Of a stretch of DNA of 64,000 nt, positions 44,215-54,167 are shown piece after piece; the stretch's first letter is position 1, and each line of letters starts with the position of its first letter. Source of the stretch: Duganella sp. CF517 (GTDB lineage: Bacteria > Pseudomonadota > Gammaproteobacteria > Burkholderiales > Burkholderiaceae_D); assembly GCF_900110275.1 (NCBI RefSeq), contig NZ_FODC01000004.1, forward strand, positions 124,001-188,000, given 5' to 3'. A program made the translations under genes and the position numbers. The notes under the pieces were generated by a model. That model searched no databases and was not told where the DNA came from. It saw nothing but the letters and a program-made list of their open reading frames with translations.

Positions 44215-45054
44215 ATGCAGCAAGTGATCGTGGTCGACGACATCGATGTGTATATCGAAGGCGGGGTGGAGGGTTCCGAGACGATCGTCATGATCCACGG
44301 CTGGCCGGACACGTACCGGCTGTGGGACGCGCAGGTCGAGGAACTGAAGAGCCGCTATCGCTGCGTGCGCTTCACCTTGCCCGGTTTCGACCTCGGCAAG
44401 CTGCGCCGCGCGTACTCGCTCGACGCGACGATGCGCATCCTGTTGCACATCGTCGCCGCCGTCAACCAGAAGCAAAAGGTGACGTTGATGCTGCACGACT
44501 GGGGCTGTGTATTCGGTTACGAGTTTTACATGCGTAACAAGGGGCTGGTGTCGGCCATCATCGGCGTCGATATCGGCGACGCCAATTCGGACGCCACCGA
44601 CCGCTCGCGCTCGTTCGGGCAAAAGCTGATGGTCAGCGGCTATCAGAACATCCTGTCGCTGGCGTGGGCCATCGGCGGACCCATCGGCAACATGATCACG
44701 CGCGGCATGGTCAACGCGATGAAGGTGCCGGCGCCGAAACAGTACATCAGCTCGGCGATGAACTTCCCGTATTACATTCTGACGGCGGGCGCGGCGGGGT
44801 CGTACCGCTCGCTGGTGCCATTCTTCCCCAAGGTGCCGATGCTGTTCATCTACGGCATGCGCAAGCCGTTCATGTTCCATTCGACGCAGTGGCGCGACAA
44901 GCTGGCGGCGAAGGACGGCTGCAAGGTGGTGGCGATGAACACCGATCACTGGCCGATGGTGCGCGATCCCGATGGATTCAACCAGGTTGTGCTGGAATGG
45001 CTGGAAAAGCCGTCCGCAAAAGAAGAAGCCGCCGGCGAAGACGCGGCGGCTTAA
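44215..45054 (+). CDS. alpha/beta-fold hydrolase
   Basis: The 279-residue protein has the HGWPD oxyanion motif (about 29-33), a nucleophile elbow LHDWG with Asp near 95, and a C-terminal His in NTDHWPM (about 244). An Asp nucleophile is typical of epoxide hydrolases and haloalkane dehalogenases rather than esterases. Two ring-opening Tyr residues cannot be assigned with certainty. The Ala/Glu-rich tail is unusual. It begins nine bases after rarA with AAGGAACAGC upstream. The substrate is unknown. Confidence 0.83.
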   Translation: MQQVIVVDDIDVYIEGGVEGSETIVMIHGWPDTYRLWDAQVEELKSRYRCVRFTLPGFDLGKLRRAYSLDATMRILLHIVAAVNQKQKVTLMLHDWGCVFGYEFYMRNKGLVSAIIGVDIGDANSDATDRSRSFGQKLMVSGYQNILSLAWAIGGPIGNMITRGMVNAMKVPAPKQYISSAMNFPYYILTAGAAGSYRSLVPFFPKVPMLFIYGMRKPFMFHSTQWRDKLAAKDGCKVVAMNTDHWPMVRDPDGFNQVVLEWLEKPSAKEEAAGEDAAA

Positions 45055-45095
45055 GTTCCCTTGCGATTACGTTGCGATGACGTTGCGATCAACTA

Positions 45096-45512
45096 TTAAC
45101 GCAGTTTGATCGGCTTGTAGTACGGTGCGAACGGTGGCGCTGGCAACTGCACGCCGGCATAGGCGTCGCGGAAGCATGCGGCTTTGCGGTTCTCGACGTC
45201 GGTGGTGCTCTTCGTAACTTTGCCGGACGCGTCCAGGGTCAGCACGATCACGACCGGATACTTGGACAGGTCATGGCAATTGCCTTTCTCGTCCAGCTTC
45301 TTGGCGTTGTTGAAGTTCAGCGACACCTCTTCATACTTGGTCGCCTTGTCGTTGGGGAACTGCTTGTTGAACTTGTCCATTTCGGTGGCGAAGTTCGGGT
45401 TGGCCGGTGGCGGCGCTTCATCGGCCGGCGGACCGCCGCCCAGCGTCGAACAACCTGCGGCCAGAACGATCAATGCGCTCATCGCGCCCATCTTCAGATA
45501 TTGATTTTTCAA
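45096..45512 (-). CDS. small lipoprotein, function unknown
   Basis: The 138-residue protein has a lipobox LAAGC (Cys about residue 20) after a short hydrophobic signal, then a Gly/Pro-rich linker and a small domain with 'YPVVIVLTLDASGKVTKST' and two further cysteines (NCHDL and AACFRDA) that could pair. The 'LDASGKV' and 'PAPPFAPYYKPIKL' pattern resembles TonB C-terminal-like energy-transducing domains; this is weak. The start is TTG at 45512, six bases after GAGGAG; upstream ATGs have no such site. Confidence 0.7.
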   Translation of the reverse strand: MKNQYLKMGAMSALIVLAAGCSTLGGGPPADEAPPPANPNFATEMDKFNKQFPNDKATKYEEVSLNFNNAKKLDEKGNCHDLSKYPVVIVLTLDASGKVTKSTTDVENRKAACFRDAYAGVQLPAPPFAPYYKPIKLR

Positions 45513-45597
45513 ATTATTCTCCTCGGGGCTGTATTGTTGACGCATTGTACATATTCCGAGGGGCGCACGGCGCACGATTAGTTGCGTAGGTGAAATC

Positions 45598-45921
45598 CTA
45601 CAGATGCAGACCGGAAAGGACTGTGGCAACCTTGTGTTGCAAGCCCCGCCAGCCCGCCGGCACCGCCGTGTCCGCCGGCAGGCGCACGCGCACCACGCCC
45701 GTGCCGACCGCCTCGATCAGGATCAGGCCGTCGTTCGGCACCTCGAACGTCAGTCCCCGGCGCAGCATGAAATCGGTGTGCTCGCCATACGCGGTGATCC
45801 AGGCCGTGCCGTCCAGGCATTCGATCCGCCGGCCGGCCGCGTGGGCGATGCGCAGCGGGTAGTCCTGGGTCAGACGGTATTCGGCCAGGCCTTGCTGGAC
45901 GGTGACCAGTTGCGGTTTCAT
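45598..45921 (-). CDS. DUF2917-domain protein
   Basis: The 107-residue protein is of the DUF2917 type, with 'LRIAHAAGRRIECLDGTAWIT' and 'GLTFEVPNDGLILIEAVG' matching the small beta-barrel pattern of the family. Function is unknown. GCAGGAGCC seven bases before the ATG at 45921 sets the start. It is divergent from a MocR-type regulator, a pairing that suggests control by that regulator (inference). An inverted repeat lies in the shared upstream region. Confidence 0.8.
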   Translation of the reverse strand: MKPQLVTVQQGLAEYRLTQDYPLRIAHAAGRRIECLDGTAWITAYGEHTDFMLRRGLTFEVPNDGLILIEAVGTGVVRVRLPADTAVPAGWRGLQHKVATVLSGLHL

Positions 45922-45971
45922 GGTGGCTCCTGCGGGTGAATGATGCAACCAGAATACGCAGCGGAGGGTGG

Positions 45972-46036
45972 CCATAACAGATGCAGCGAATCGAAATTGT
46001 TACCATCACAGTGGCGGTTTCGTTAAACTGTTATGG
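45972..46036. promoter_or_regulatory. inverted repeat in the DUF2917/MocR divergent region
   Basis: CCATAACAG (45972-45980) and CTGTTATGG (46028-46036) are perfect inverted copies 47 bases apart between two divergent genes. Spacing of about five helical turns suits a dimeric or looping regulator, such as the MocR protein encoded at 46096. Binding is inference. Confidence 0.5.
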
Positions 46037-46095
46037 TCAAAATGATTGCCCGCTGTACCTGTCGGCGAAGGGTGGGGCTGGGCCACAATAGCGCA

Positions 46096-47541
46096 ATGCA
46101 TATCAATTTGTACGAGCAGCTAGCCAACGATCTGGGCGGTTTGATCGCCAGCCGCGTCTTCGCGCCCGGCGACCGGTTGCCGTCGATCCGCCACCTGGCG
46201 CAGCAAAAGCGCCTGTCGGTCAGCACCGTGATGCAGGCGCTGCGGCTGATGGAGGATCGCGGCCTGATCGAAGCCCGGCCGCAGGCGGGCTACTACGTGC
46301 GCCACCGCAGCCGTACGATGGCGGTGATGAGCGACGCCGTGCAGCTGCAGGAGCCGGCCTATGTCGGCATCAACAACCTGCTGATGCGGGTGCTGAAGGC
46401 CAACGAGGAGCCGGACATTGTGCAGCTGGGCTCGGCTTGGCCGCTCGACGAGCTGCTGCCCATGAAGCGCATGCAAAAGATCGTGGCGGCGGTGGCGCGG
46501 CGCGATGCCGCCATGCTCAGCTCGGTCAGCTGCTACGAAACCAATCATCCGGAATTCGCCCGCCAGATCCTGCGGCGCGCGCTCGACTGGGGCCGGCTCG
46601 ACCCGGCCGAGATCGTCGTCACCACCTCGTGCACCGAAGCGATCAGCCTGTGCCTGCGCGCCGTCGCCAAGCCGGGCGACACCGTGGCGATCGAGTCGGC
46701 CAGCTATTTCGTGCTGCTGCAGCTGATCGAATCGCTGGGCATGAAGGCGCTCGAGATTCCCGTCCATCCGAAAACCGGGCCGTCGATCGACGCGCTGGAG
46801 CTGGCGATGAACGCCGGCCTGGTGCAGGCCGTGCTGTTGGTCCCGAACGCCAACAATCCGCTCGGCTGCATCATGCCGGAGGCGAACAAGCAGCGCCTGG
46901 CCGGTCTGCTGTCGCGGCACAACGTGCCGTTGATCGAGGACGATGTCTATGGCGACTTGTGCTTCACGCCCGAGCGGCCGTGGCCGGTCAAGGCCTACGA
47001 CACCACCGGCCACGTCATGCTGTGCTCGTCGTTTTCGAAGGCGGTCAGCCCCGGCGCGCGCGTCGGCTACGTGCTGGCCGGGCGCTACGCGCAGGATGTG
47101 GCGGTGCTCAAGATGGTGTCGAGCGGTGCCACCAGCCACTTTTTCCAGGCGGTGCTGGCCGAGTTCCTGACCGGCAGCGCCTATGAGAACCAGCTGCGCA
47201 AGATGCGCAGGGCGCTGTCGCAGCGCATCGCCCGCATGTCGGACGCGATTTGCGCCTCGTTCCCGCAGCAGTGCACGGTGTCCGAGCCGCAGGGCGGCTT
47301 CGTGGTGTGGGTCGGCATGCCGGAGCAGGTCGACGCGCTGCTGCTGCACCAGCGCGCGCACGAGGCCGGAGTGGCTTGCATGCCGGGGCAGTTGTTCTCC
47401 GCCTCTGGCAAATACGGCAACTTTGTCCGGCTCAATTGCGGCAACGCGTGGAGTCCGCGGGTGCAGGCGGCCGTGTCCACGCTGGGCGCGCTGGTGCACA
47501 GGCTCGCCGACGAGGGCGCGCCGCTGCGCAGCGCCGCCTGA
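46096..47541 (+). CDS. MocR-type GntR regulator with aminotransferase domain
   Basis: The 481-residue protein has an N-terminal winged helix-turn-helix of the GntR class (about 5-72; 'GDRLPSIRHLAQQKRLSVST' region) fused to a fold-type I PLP aminotransferase domain (about 115-470). The PLP lysine lies in CSSFSKAVSPGARVGY (about 316), and NANNPLGCIMP and EDDVYGDL are the other cofactor contacts. MocR proteins are usually PLP-sensing regulators rather than enzymes. The ATG at 46096 is chosen since the HTH begins there; upstream codons are Arg/Cys-rich and unlike the family. Confidence 0.88.
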   Translation: MHINLYEQLANDLGGLIASRVFAPGDRLPSIRHLAQQKRLSVSTVMQALRLMEDRGLIEARPQAGYYVRHRSRTMAVMSDAVQLQEPAYVGINNLLMRVLKANEEPDIVQLGSAWPLDELLPMKRMQKIVAAVARRDAAMLSSVSCYETNHPEFARQILRRALDWGRLDPAEIVVTTSCTEAISLCLRAVAKPGDTVAIESASYFVLLQLIESLGMKALEIPVHPKTGPSIDALELAMNAGLVQAVLLVPNANNPLGCIMPEANKQRLAGLLSRHNVPLIEDDVYGDLCFTPERPWPVKAYDTTGHVMLCSSFSKAVSPGARVGYVLAGRYAQDVAVLKMVSSGATSHFFQAVLAEFLTGSAYENQLRKMRRALSQRIARMSDAICASFPQQCTVSEPQGGFVVWVGMPEQVDALLLHQRAHEAGVACMPGQLFSASGKYGNFVRLNCGNAWSPRVQAAVSTLGALVHRLADEGAPLRSAA

Positions 47542-47716
47542 CACGCGCCATCGGCGCGCTCCCCGGCGCCCGCTCCTTCCGCCATAGTGCATTTCAGCCG
47601 CCGTTTTCGGCGCTTCGTCGCATCCCGGTGGTTTCGCATACGCCCTTTAGGTACAGTACAACCATACCAAAGCGGCAGACATAAGTCGGTCGAAACCACC
47701 ACCCCAGGGAGCTATC

Positions 47717-49316
<1,600 letters not shown>

Positions 49317-49348
49317 AAAATAGTCCTTCCATTTTTTCTGCGGGCTGC

Positions 49349-49354
49349 TATAAT
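49349..49354 (+). promoter_or_regulatory. -10 box of the first tRNA-Ser gene
   Basis: TATAAT lies 31 bases before the tRNA, within 'tgctataatcttgccttc'. Almost the same string precedes the second tRNA (TATAAT at 49723-49728, with TTCCGT 17 bases upstream), so each copy has its own promoter. Confidence 0.65.
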
Positions 49355-49385
49355 CTTGCCTTCTCGCAGCAGTGACGTGGGAAAA

Positions 49386-49476
<91 letters not shown>

Positions 49477-49483
49477 TATTTAG

Positions 49484-49514
49484 AAAAACCCGCTTCGGCG
49501 GGTTTTTTGTTTTG
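49484..49514 (+). terminator. terminator after tRNA-Ser copy 1
   Basis: AAAAACCCGC/GCGGGTTTTTT with loop TTCG, starting nine bases after the tRNA. The same hairpin recurs at 49624-49654 and 49862-49887. Confidence 0.88.
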
Positions 49515-49594
49515 CGGAGAGGAGCGAGCGCAGCTCGCGCGCGGGATTCGAAGACTCGCGCGTACTCGCGCGAGGGCGGCCTGCGGGATGTAGG

Positions 49595-49670
49595 CGAATC
49601 CCACCCTCTCCGCCAGTATTTAGAAAAACCCGCTTCGGCGGGTTTTTTGTTTTGCGGAGAGCAGCGAGCG
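49595..49670 (+). repeat. duplicated tRNA-Ser 3' end plus terminator
   Basis: This 76-base block copies 49455-49530 with a single mismatch, at an offset of exactly 140 bases. It contains the last 21 bases of the tRNA (cgaatcccaccctctccgcca), the spacer, the terminator hairpin and trailing gcggagag.agcgagcg. It lacks the tRNA 5' part and is a remnant, not a gene. Confidence 0.9.
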
Positions 49671-49763
49671 CGATCGTCTACACAAATGTGTTTTGGCACT
49701 TCCGTCTTTTATTGTCGCCTGTTATAATCTTGCCTTCGCCGAACAGGCGGTGCAGGACCATTA

Positions 49764-49854
<91 letters not shown>

Positions 49855-49861
49855 TAATACT

Positions 49862-49887
49862 AAAAACCCGCTTCGGCGGGTTTTTTC
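49862..49887 (+). terminator. terminator after tRNA-Ser copy 2
   Basis: AAAAACCCGC/GCGGGTTTTTT with a TTCG tetraloop, eight bases after the tRNA. Confidence 0.88.
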
Positions 49888-49982
49888 ATTTCTGCTGCCG
49901 TTCTTATGCGGCACTGTTGGCTTGCGCAAAAACATGGTTTTTCCAGGATCGCGTAGCATGAGCGCGGAGAAATGGAGGAAAC

Positions 49983-51605
49983 ATGGAACGTGCAACTATC
50001 CCGTCGTGGACTTTGAAAAACTCAAGAATTTTTGCGTGTGCCTTGCTGATGGGGGCCGCATTGCCCGCGATGGCGCAGCGCGCGCTTGGGCAAGCACCAT
50101 CGCCAGCAACCAAGCCAAACGCCGGCGTCGCCACGCCCCACGAGTTGTTCGGCCCCTTGTTCGAGGCGGTGCAGGCGGCGCGCATCTATCCCGACGCCAA
50201 AACTTTTGCCGACGCCGTCGCCAACGAAGATCCGCAAACCATCCTCGCGCAGTACCAGCGCGAACAGCCGAAGGACGGCGCCGCGCTGAAGGCCTTCGTC
50301 GAACGCTATTTTTCGCTGCCGGCGCCCACCCCGGTCACGCTGCGCCAGCACATCGCCTCGCTGTGGCCGGTGCTGACCCGCCCGCCGCTCGATCCGCCCA
50401 AAGGGTCGTCGGCCCTGGCGCTGCCGGCGAATTACGTCGTTCCCGGCGGCCGCTTCCGCGAAATCTACTACTGGGATTCGTACTTCACGATGCTGGGCCT
50501 GAAGGCCGACCACCGCACCGATCTGGTCGATTCGATGATCGTCGATTTTAAAAGCCTGATCGAACGCTACGGCTTTATCCCGAACGGCACCCGCAGCTAT
50601 TACCTGAGCCGCTCCCAGCCGCCGTTCTTCGCCGCGATGACCCAGCTCAAGCCGCTCGGCGACCGCGCCGACGACGCCAAGGTGCTGGCGGCGCTAAAGA
50701 CCGAACACGCGTTCTGGATGCGCGGAAGCGGGTGCTTGCCGAAGGCCGGCGCCGGCGCCTGCGAGCGCGTGGCCCGCCTGGCCGACGGCACCGTCCTGAA
50801 CCGTTACTGGGACGCCAAGGACTCGCCGCGCGACGAGGCGTTGGGCGAGGATGTCGCCACCGCGCGCGAAGCCCAGCGTCCCGCGTCCGAGGTCTACCGC
50901 GACCTGCGCGCGGCGGCCGAAAGCGGCTGGGACTTCTCGTCGCGCTGGCTGGACGATCCCGCGCGGCTGGCCACGATCCGCACCACGACCATCGCGCCGG
51001 TCGATCTCAACAGCCTGATGTACCAGCTGGAGGGCGAGATCGAACGGCGCTGCGAGGCGGCCGGCGACAGCGCCTGCACCGCGCAATTCCGACGCGCGAA
51101 GGAGGTGCGGGCCACGGCGGTGCGGAAACATCTGTGGGTCGCCGCCGAACGGCGCTATGCCGACTTCGACCTCGTCAAAAACGCGCCGACAACGGTGCGC
51201 AGCGCCGCCACGCTGTACCCGCTGTGGGTGGGCATGGCGGCGCAATCCCAAGCCGACGCGGTCGCCGCCGCCACCAAGGCCGAACTGCTCGCCGAAGGCG
51301 GCTTGCGCACCACCCTGGTCCGCAACGGCCAGCAATGGGACTCGCCCAATGGCTGGGCGCCGCTGCAATGGGTCGCGGTCGACGGCCTAGCCCGCTACGG
51401 CCACAAGGAGCTCGCCCATGAGATCGCGCGGCGCTGGGTCGGCACTGTCGCCCGCACCTGGGGCGAGACCGGCAAGCTGCTGGAGAAATACGATGTGGAG
51501 GAACGCAAGAGCGGCGGCGGTGGCGAATATCCCACCCAGGACGGTTTCGGCTGGACCAATGGCGTCACCAGCGCGCTGCTGGAGCGCTACCCGGACTTGA
51601 ATTAA
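49983..51605 (+). CDS. treA: periplasmic trehalase (GH37)
   Basis: The 540-residue glycosidase splits trehalose into two glucoses. A signal peptide is predicted (about 1-31, ending AMA). Both family signatures are intact: PGGRFREIYYWDSY (about 154-167, with the catalytic-region Asp) and QWDSPNGWAPLQW (about 450-462). The second catalytic Glu is expected in the C-terminal 'GGGGEYPTQDGFGWTNGV' block. Length matches E. coli TreA (565). GGAGGAAAC precedes the ATG. No trehalose transporter or synthesis gene is adjacent, so it stands alone. Confidence 0.95.
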   Translation: MERATIPSWTLKNSRIFACALLMGAALPAMAQRALGQAPSPATKPNAGVATPHELFGPLFEAVQAARIYPDAKTFADAVANEDPQTILAQYQREQPKDGAALKAFVERYFSLPAPTPVTLRQHIASLWPVLTRPPLDPPKGSSALALPANYVVPGGRFREIYYWDSYFTMLGLKADHRTDLVDSMIVDFKSLIERYGFIPNGTRSYYLSRSQPPFFAAMTQLKPLGDRADDAKVLAALKTEHAFWMRGSGCLPKAGAGACERVARLADGTVLNRYWDAKDSPRDEALGEDVATAREAQRPASEVYRDLRAAAESGWDFSSRWLDDPARLATIRTTTIAPVDLNSLMYQLEGEIERRCEAAGDSACTAQFRRAKEVRATAVRKHLWVAAERRYADFDLVKNAPTTVRSAATLYPLWVGMAAQSQADAVAAATKAELLAEGGLRTTLVRNGQQWDSPNGWAPLQWVAVDGLARYGHKELAHEIARRWVGTVARTWGETGKLLEKYDVEERKSGGGGEYPTQDGFGWTNGVTSALLERYPDLN

Positions 51606-51766
51606 TAACGACTTCTTCCGGAAAGGGTGCTGCAAACGTGGCATGGCGGGGGCGCCTGCCCGCAATCCCGGCAGACACAAGATTTGCTCGATGTTGGCGC
51701 AACGTGGGCCAAGACACAGCGCGGGCGCCGCGCGCGTGCGAGAATCTCGCTTTCAAGGGGATATTC

Positions 51767-52855
51767 ATGTTCGGTTTCGATGTGCGCGCGGCCAAGGTGA
51801 CTTGGACGGTTTTTCTGGTGGCGCTACTGCTGTTCGTGGCCTATCTTGTTTCGTCGACGCTGCTGGTGGTGGTGTTCGCGGTGTTTTTCAGTTATCTGCT
51901 GTACCCGCTGGTCGAGCTGGCCGACCGCTTCCGGCCGCGGCGCGTTTCGCGCACCTTGTCGATCGGGGCGGTGTTCCTGCTGGTGATCGCGCTGGTCGTG
52001 GTGGCCGGCACCTTGTTCGGCACCCGCATCGAACAACAGGCGAGCAGCCTGAGCCAGCAGTTGCCGGCCTTGCTCAAATCCGGCTCGCTGATCGACCGCA
52101 TTCCCTTGCCCGACTTCATGGAGCCGCTGCGCGCCCGCATCCTGGCCTTCCTGCAAGGCCAGATGGCCGCCGGCACCGACCAGGCCATGCCTTTCGCCAA
52201 GCAGTTCGGCGCCGGCGTGTTGCACGCCGCCGGCAATCTGATTTATCTGGTGCTGGTGCCGGTGCTGAGCTTCCTGCTGATCAAGGAGGCGCCCGCCATG
52301 CGGGTCGGCCTGCTGGCCATGCTCAAGCCGGGCCAGCGCGGCCTGTGGTCGGGTATCATCGCCGACCTCGATTTGCTGTTGTCGCGCTACGTGCGCGCGG
52401 TGCTGATTTTGTCGATCGCGACCTTCATCGCCTATAGCATCGCCTTCTCGCTGCTCGGCGTCGAATATTCGCTGTTGCTGGCCGGTGTCGCGGCGGTGCT
52501 GGAATTCATTCCGTTCGCCGGGCCGCTGGCCGCCGCCGCGCTGGCCCTGCTGGTGGCCGGCTTCACCGGCTACGACCACATGCTGTGGCTGCTGATGTTC
52601 ATCGCCGCCTACCGGCTGGTGCAGGATTACGTGATCAATCCTTATCTGATGAGCGAGGGCGTCGAAGTCAGCCCGCTGATGGTGATCATCGGGCTGCTGG
52701 CCGGTGAACAGCTGGGCGGCGTGGCCGGCATCTTCCTGTCGGTGCCGGTGATGGCGGCGGCCAGGTTGGTGTTCCTGCGGTTGCGCGAGGTGCGCGCCGC
52801 CGAGGCTGTGCCCGTTCCCGCGCCGGTGCGCAATGTTGGCGAAGGCGTCGGATAA
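51767..52855 (+). CDS. AI-2E-family membrane transporter
   Basis: The 362-residue membrane protein has the seven-to-eight-helix pattern of the AI-2E (PerM/YdiK) family: helices near 15-33, 36-55 and 65-88, a soluble loop with amphipathic helices (about 90-145), then a conserved C-terminal half with 'LEFIPFAGPLAAAALALLVAG' and 'YVINPYLMSEGVEVSPLMVI'. The family includes autoinducer-2 exporters and Na+/H+ antiporters, so the substrate is open. CAAGGGG eight bases before the ATG at 51767 sets the start. Confidence 0.86.
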   Translation: MFGFDVRAAKVTWTVFLVALLLFVAYLVSSTLLVVVFAVFFSYLLYPLVELADRFRPRRVSRTLSIGAVFLLVIALVVVAGTLFGTRIEQQASSLSQQLPALLKSGSLIDRIPLPDFMEPLRARILAFLQGQMAAGTDQAMPFAKQFGAGVLHAAGNLIYLVLVPVLSFLLIKEAPAMRVGLLAMLKPGQRGLWSGIIADLDLLLSRYVRAVLILSIATFIAYSIAFSLLGVEYSLLLAGVAAVLEFIPFAGPLAAAALALLVAGFTGYDHMLWLLMFIAAYRLVQDYVINPYLMSEGVEVSPLMVIIGLLAGEQLGGVAGIFLSVPVMAAARLVFLRLREVRAAEAVPVPAPVRNVGEGVG

Positions 52856-52870
52856 GGCAATGCGTCGTCC

Positions 52871-53431
52871 TTATTTACCTTCGCCGCAGCACTTCTTGTA
52901 TTTCTTGCCGCTGCCGCAAGGGCAGGGATCGTTGCGGCCGACCTTGACGGTTTTGACCGGCTCGGGATGCCAGTGGGCGTTGATACGGATGACCGACTCG
53001 ATGACGCCGCGTTCCCAGTCGTCTCCTTCGCGCTGGAACGGCGCCAGCCATTCGGGATGGGCGGCGCGCAACGGCGCCCAGCCTTCCGGGTCGAGCGCCA
53101 TGCCGGCCTCGAAACCGGCGGTCCACGCCTCGCCGCTCCAGGCGCCGCCGCACTCGTAGATCGGCTCGAAGCTGCCCGGGTCCTGCGTCATCCATTTGCG
53201 CATATATTCGAGGTGGCGCAGCACCAGGCCGGTCGCGGCGCCGGTGCCGGCCGCCGGTGCGCCACCCCAGACCTTGTCCAGCCAGGCCGCTTGCGGGACC
53301 GGGCGCGGGCCGATCACCAGCGCGGTCAGCAAGCCTTCCAGCGCGGCGACGTCCATCGCCTGTTCGCCGATGTCGCGCAGCAGGTCGTCAAGCTGGTCGT
53401 ATTCTTCGTCCGTGAGGGGTGTGGTGAGCAT
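52871..53431 (-). CDS. YecA/UPF0149 protein with SEC-C zinc motif
   Basis: The 186-residue protein has an N-terminal UPF0149 helical domain (about 5-150; '[15 protein letters not shown]' and '[13 protein letters not shown]') and a C-terminal SEC-C motif [18 protein letters not shown] (about 166-183), which binds zinc as at the end of SecA. YecA-type proteins bind ribosomes or SecB/SecA clients; the precise role is not fixed. The ATG at 53431 is chosen at the conserved [14 protein letters not shown]; a frame extension upstream lacks family similarity. Confidence 0.88.
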   Translation of the reverse strand: MLTTPLTDEEYDQLDDLLRDIGEQAMDVAALEGLLTALVIGPRPVPQAAWLDKVWGGAPAAGTGAATGLVLRHLEYMRKWMTQDPGSFEPIYECGGAWSGEAWTAGFEAGMALDPEGWAPLRAAHPEWLAPFQREGDDWERGVIESVIRINAHWHPEPVKTVKVGRNDPCPCGSGKKYKKCCGEGK

Positions 53432-53562
53432 GGTGTTAGCCGGTAGTCTGGGGAGTCGACATTCTACCTGCAAGTGACGCTCTCAATCAGGCAAGCAATT
53501 TTATTGAATTCGCAATATGATGCGTGCGAACATTAATTCATTCCAAATTCCAAGGAGTCGAC

Positions 53563-54090
53563 ATGAAACCAAGTATTTTCCTGGCTGCGGCCACCCTCTC
53601 GATCGCCGGCTGGGCCGGTGCCGCCGCGCCTGCCGCTCCCGTCGCCGCCGCCGCGCCCGACGCCGCGCGGGTCCAGGCCGCCCATGATCTGCTGGCGTCG
53701 ATGCAGGCCGAGAAGATGCTGCGCATGACGGCCGGTATGAGCAAGTTCCCCAGCCCGGCGCAACGCGAGCTGACCATGGCCAAGGTGGAAAAGGTGACGC
53801 CGCAGACGGTTTATACGCGCCTGTCGCAGCCGGTGGCGCGCCTGGTGAGCACCGAGACGGCGCTCGAGATGACCCGCTACTACCAGTCGAGCTACGGCCA
53901 GCGCCTGCTCAAGGAAACCTATAACGGCGGCCCGCGCATGTACGCGGCCGACCCGACCCCGACGCCGGCCGAGAAAGCCGAACAGAAAAAGCCGGCTTTC
54001 GTGAAAGCGAGCAAGGAATTCAAGGCGGCCGAGCCGGCCATCCGGCACGAGGTGTTCGTGCTGCTGACCGAAATCAATAAAGGCAAGTGA
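53563..54090 (+). CDS. secreted protein, DUF2059-like
   Basis: The 175-residue protein has a signal peptide (about 1-20, WAGAAAP) and an Ala-rich linker, then helical segments 'AHDLLASMQAEKMLRMTAGM' and 'TALEMTRYYQSSYGQRLLKE' that resemble the DUF2059 pattern (helical repeats, Y-x-S-x-x-G). The resemblance is weak and function is unknown. AAGGAG seven bases before the ATG is a strong start signal. It is in line with, but 77 bases from, the SIMPL gene. Confidence 0.7.
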   Translation: MKPSIFLAAATLSIAGWAGAAAPAAPVAAAAPDAARVQAAHDLLASMQAEKMLRMTAGMSKFPSPAQRELTMAKVEKVTPQTVYTRLSQPVARLVSTETALEMTRYYQSSYGQRLLKETYNGGPRMYAADPTPTPAEKAEQKKPAFVKASKEFKAAEPAIRHEVFVLLTEINKGK

Positions 54091-54140
54091 CGTAAAAGTT
54101 TTCGTTGCAAATTGAAAATTATTAAAAAATAAAGCATACT

Positions 54141-54163
54141 AAGTCCTTAACTTTTAAGGACTT
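54141..54163 (+). promoter_or_regulatory. inverted repeat enclosing the SIMPL gene ribosome binding site
   Basis: AAGTCCTTAA (54141-54150) and TTAAGGACTT (54154-54163) are perfect inverted copies around CTT. The right arm contains AAGGA (54156-54160), the Shine-Dalgarno sequence seven bases before the ATG at 54168. In mRNA the 10-bp stem would hide it; as DNA it could be an operator. Confidence 0.6.
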
Positions 54164-54167
54164 ACCG

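Noticed and set aside
49595-49615. A third tRNA-Ser gene
   Set aside because: Only the last 21 bases of the tRNA are present; the 5' acceptor strand, D arm and anticodon are missing.
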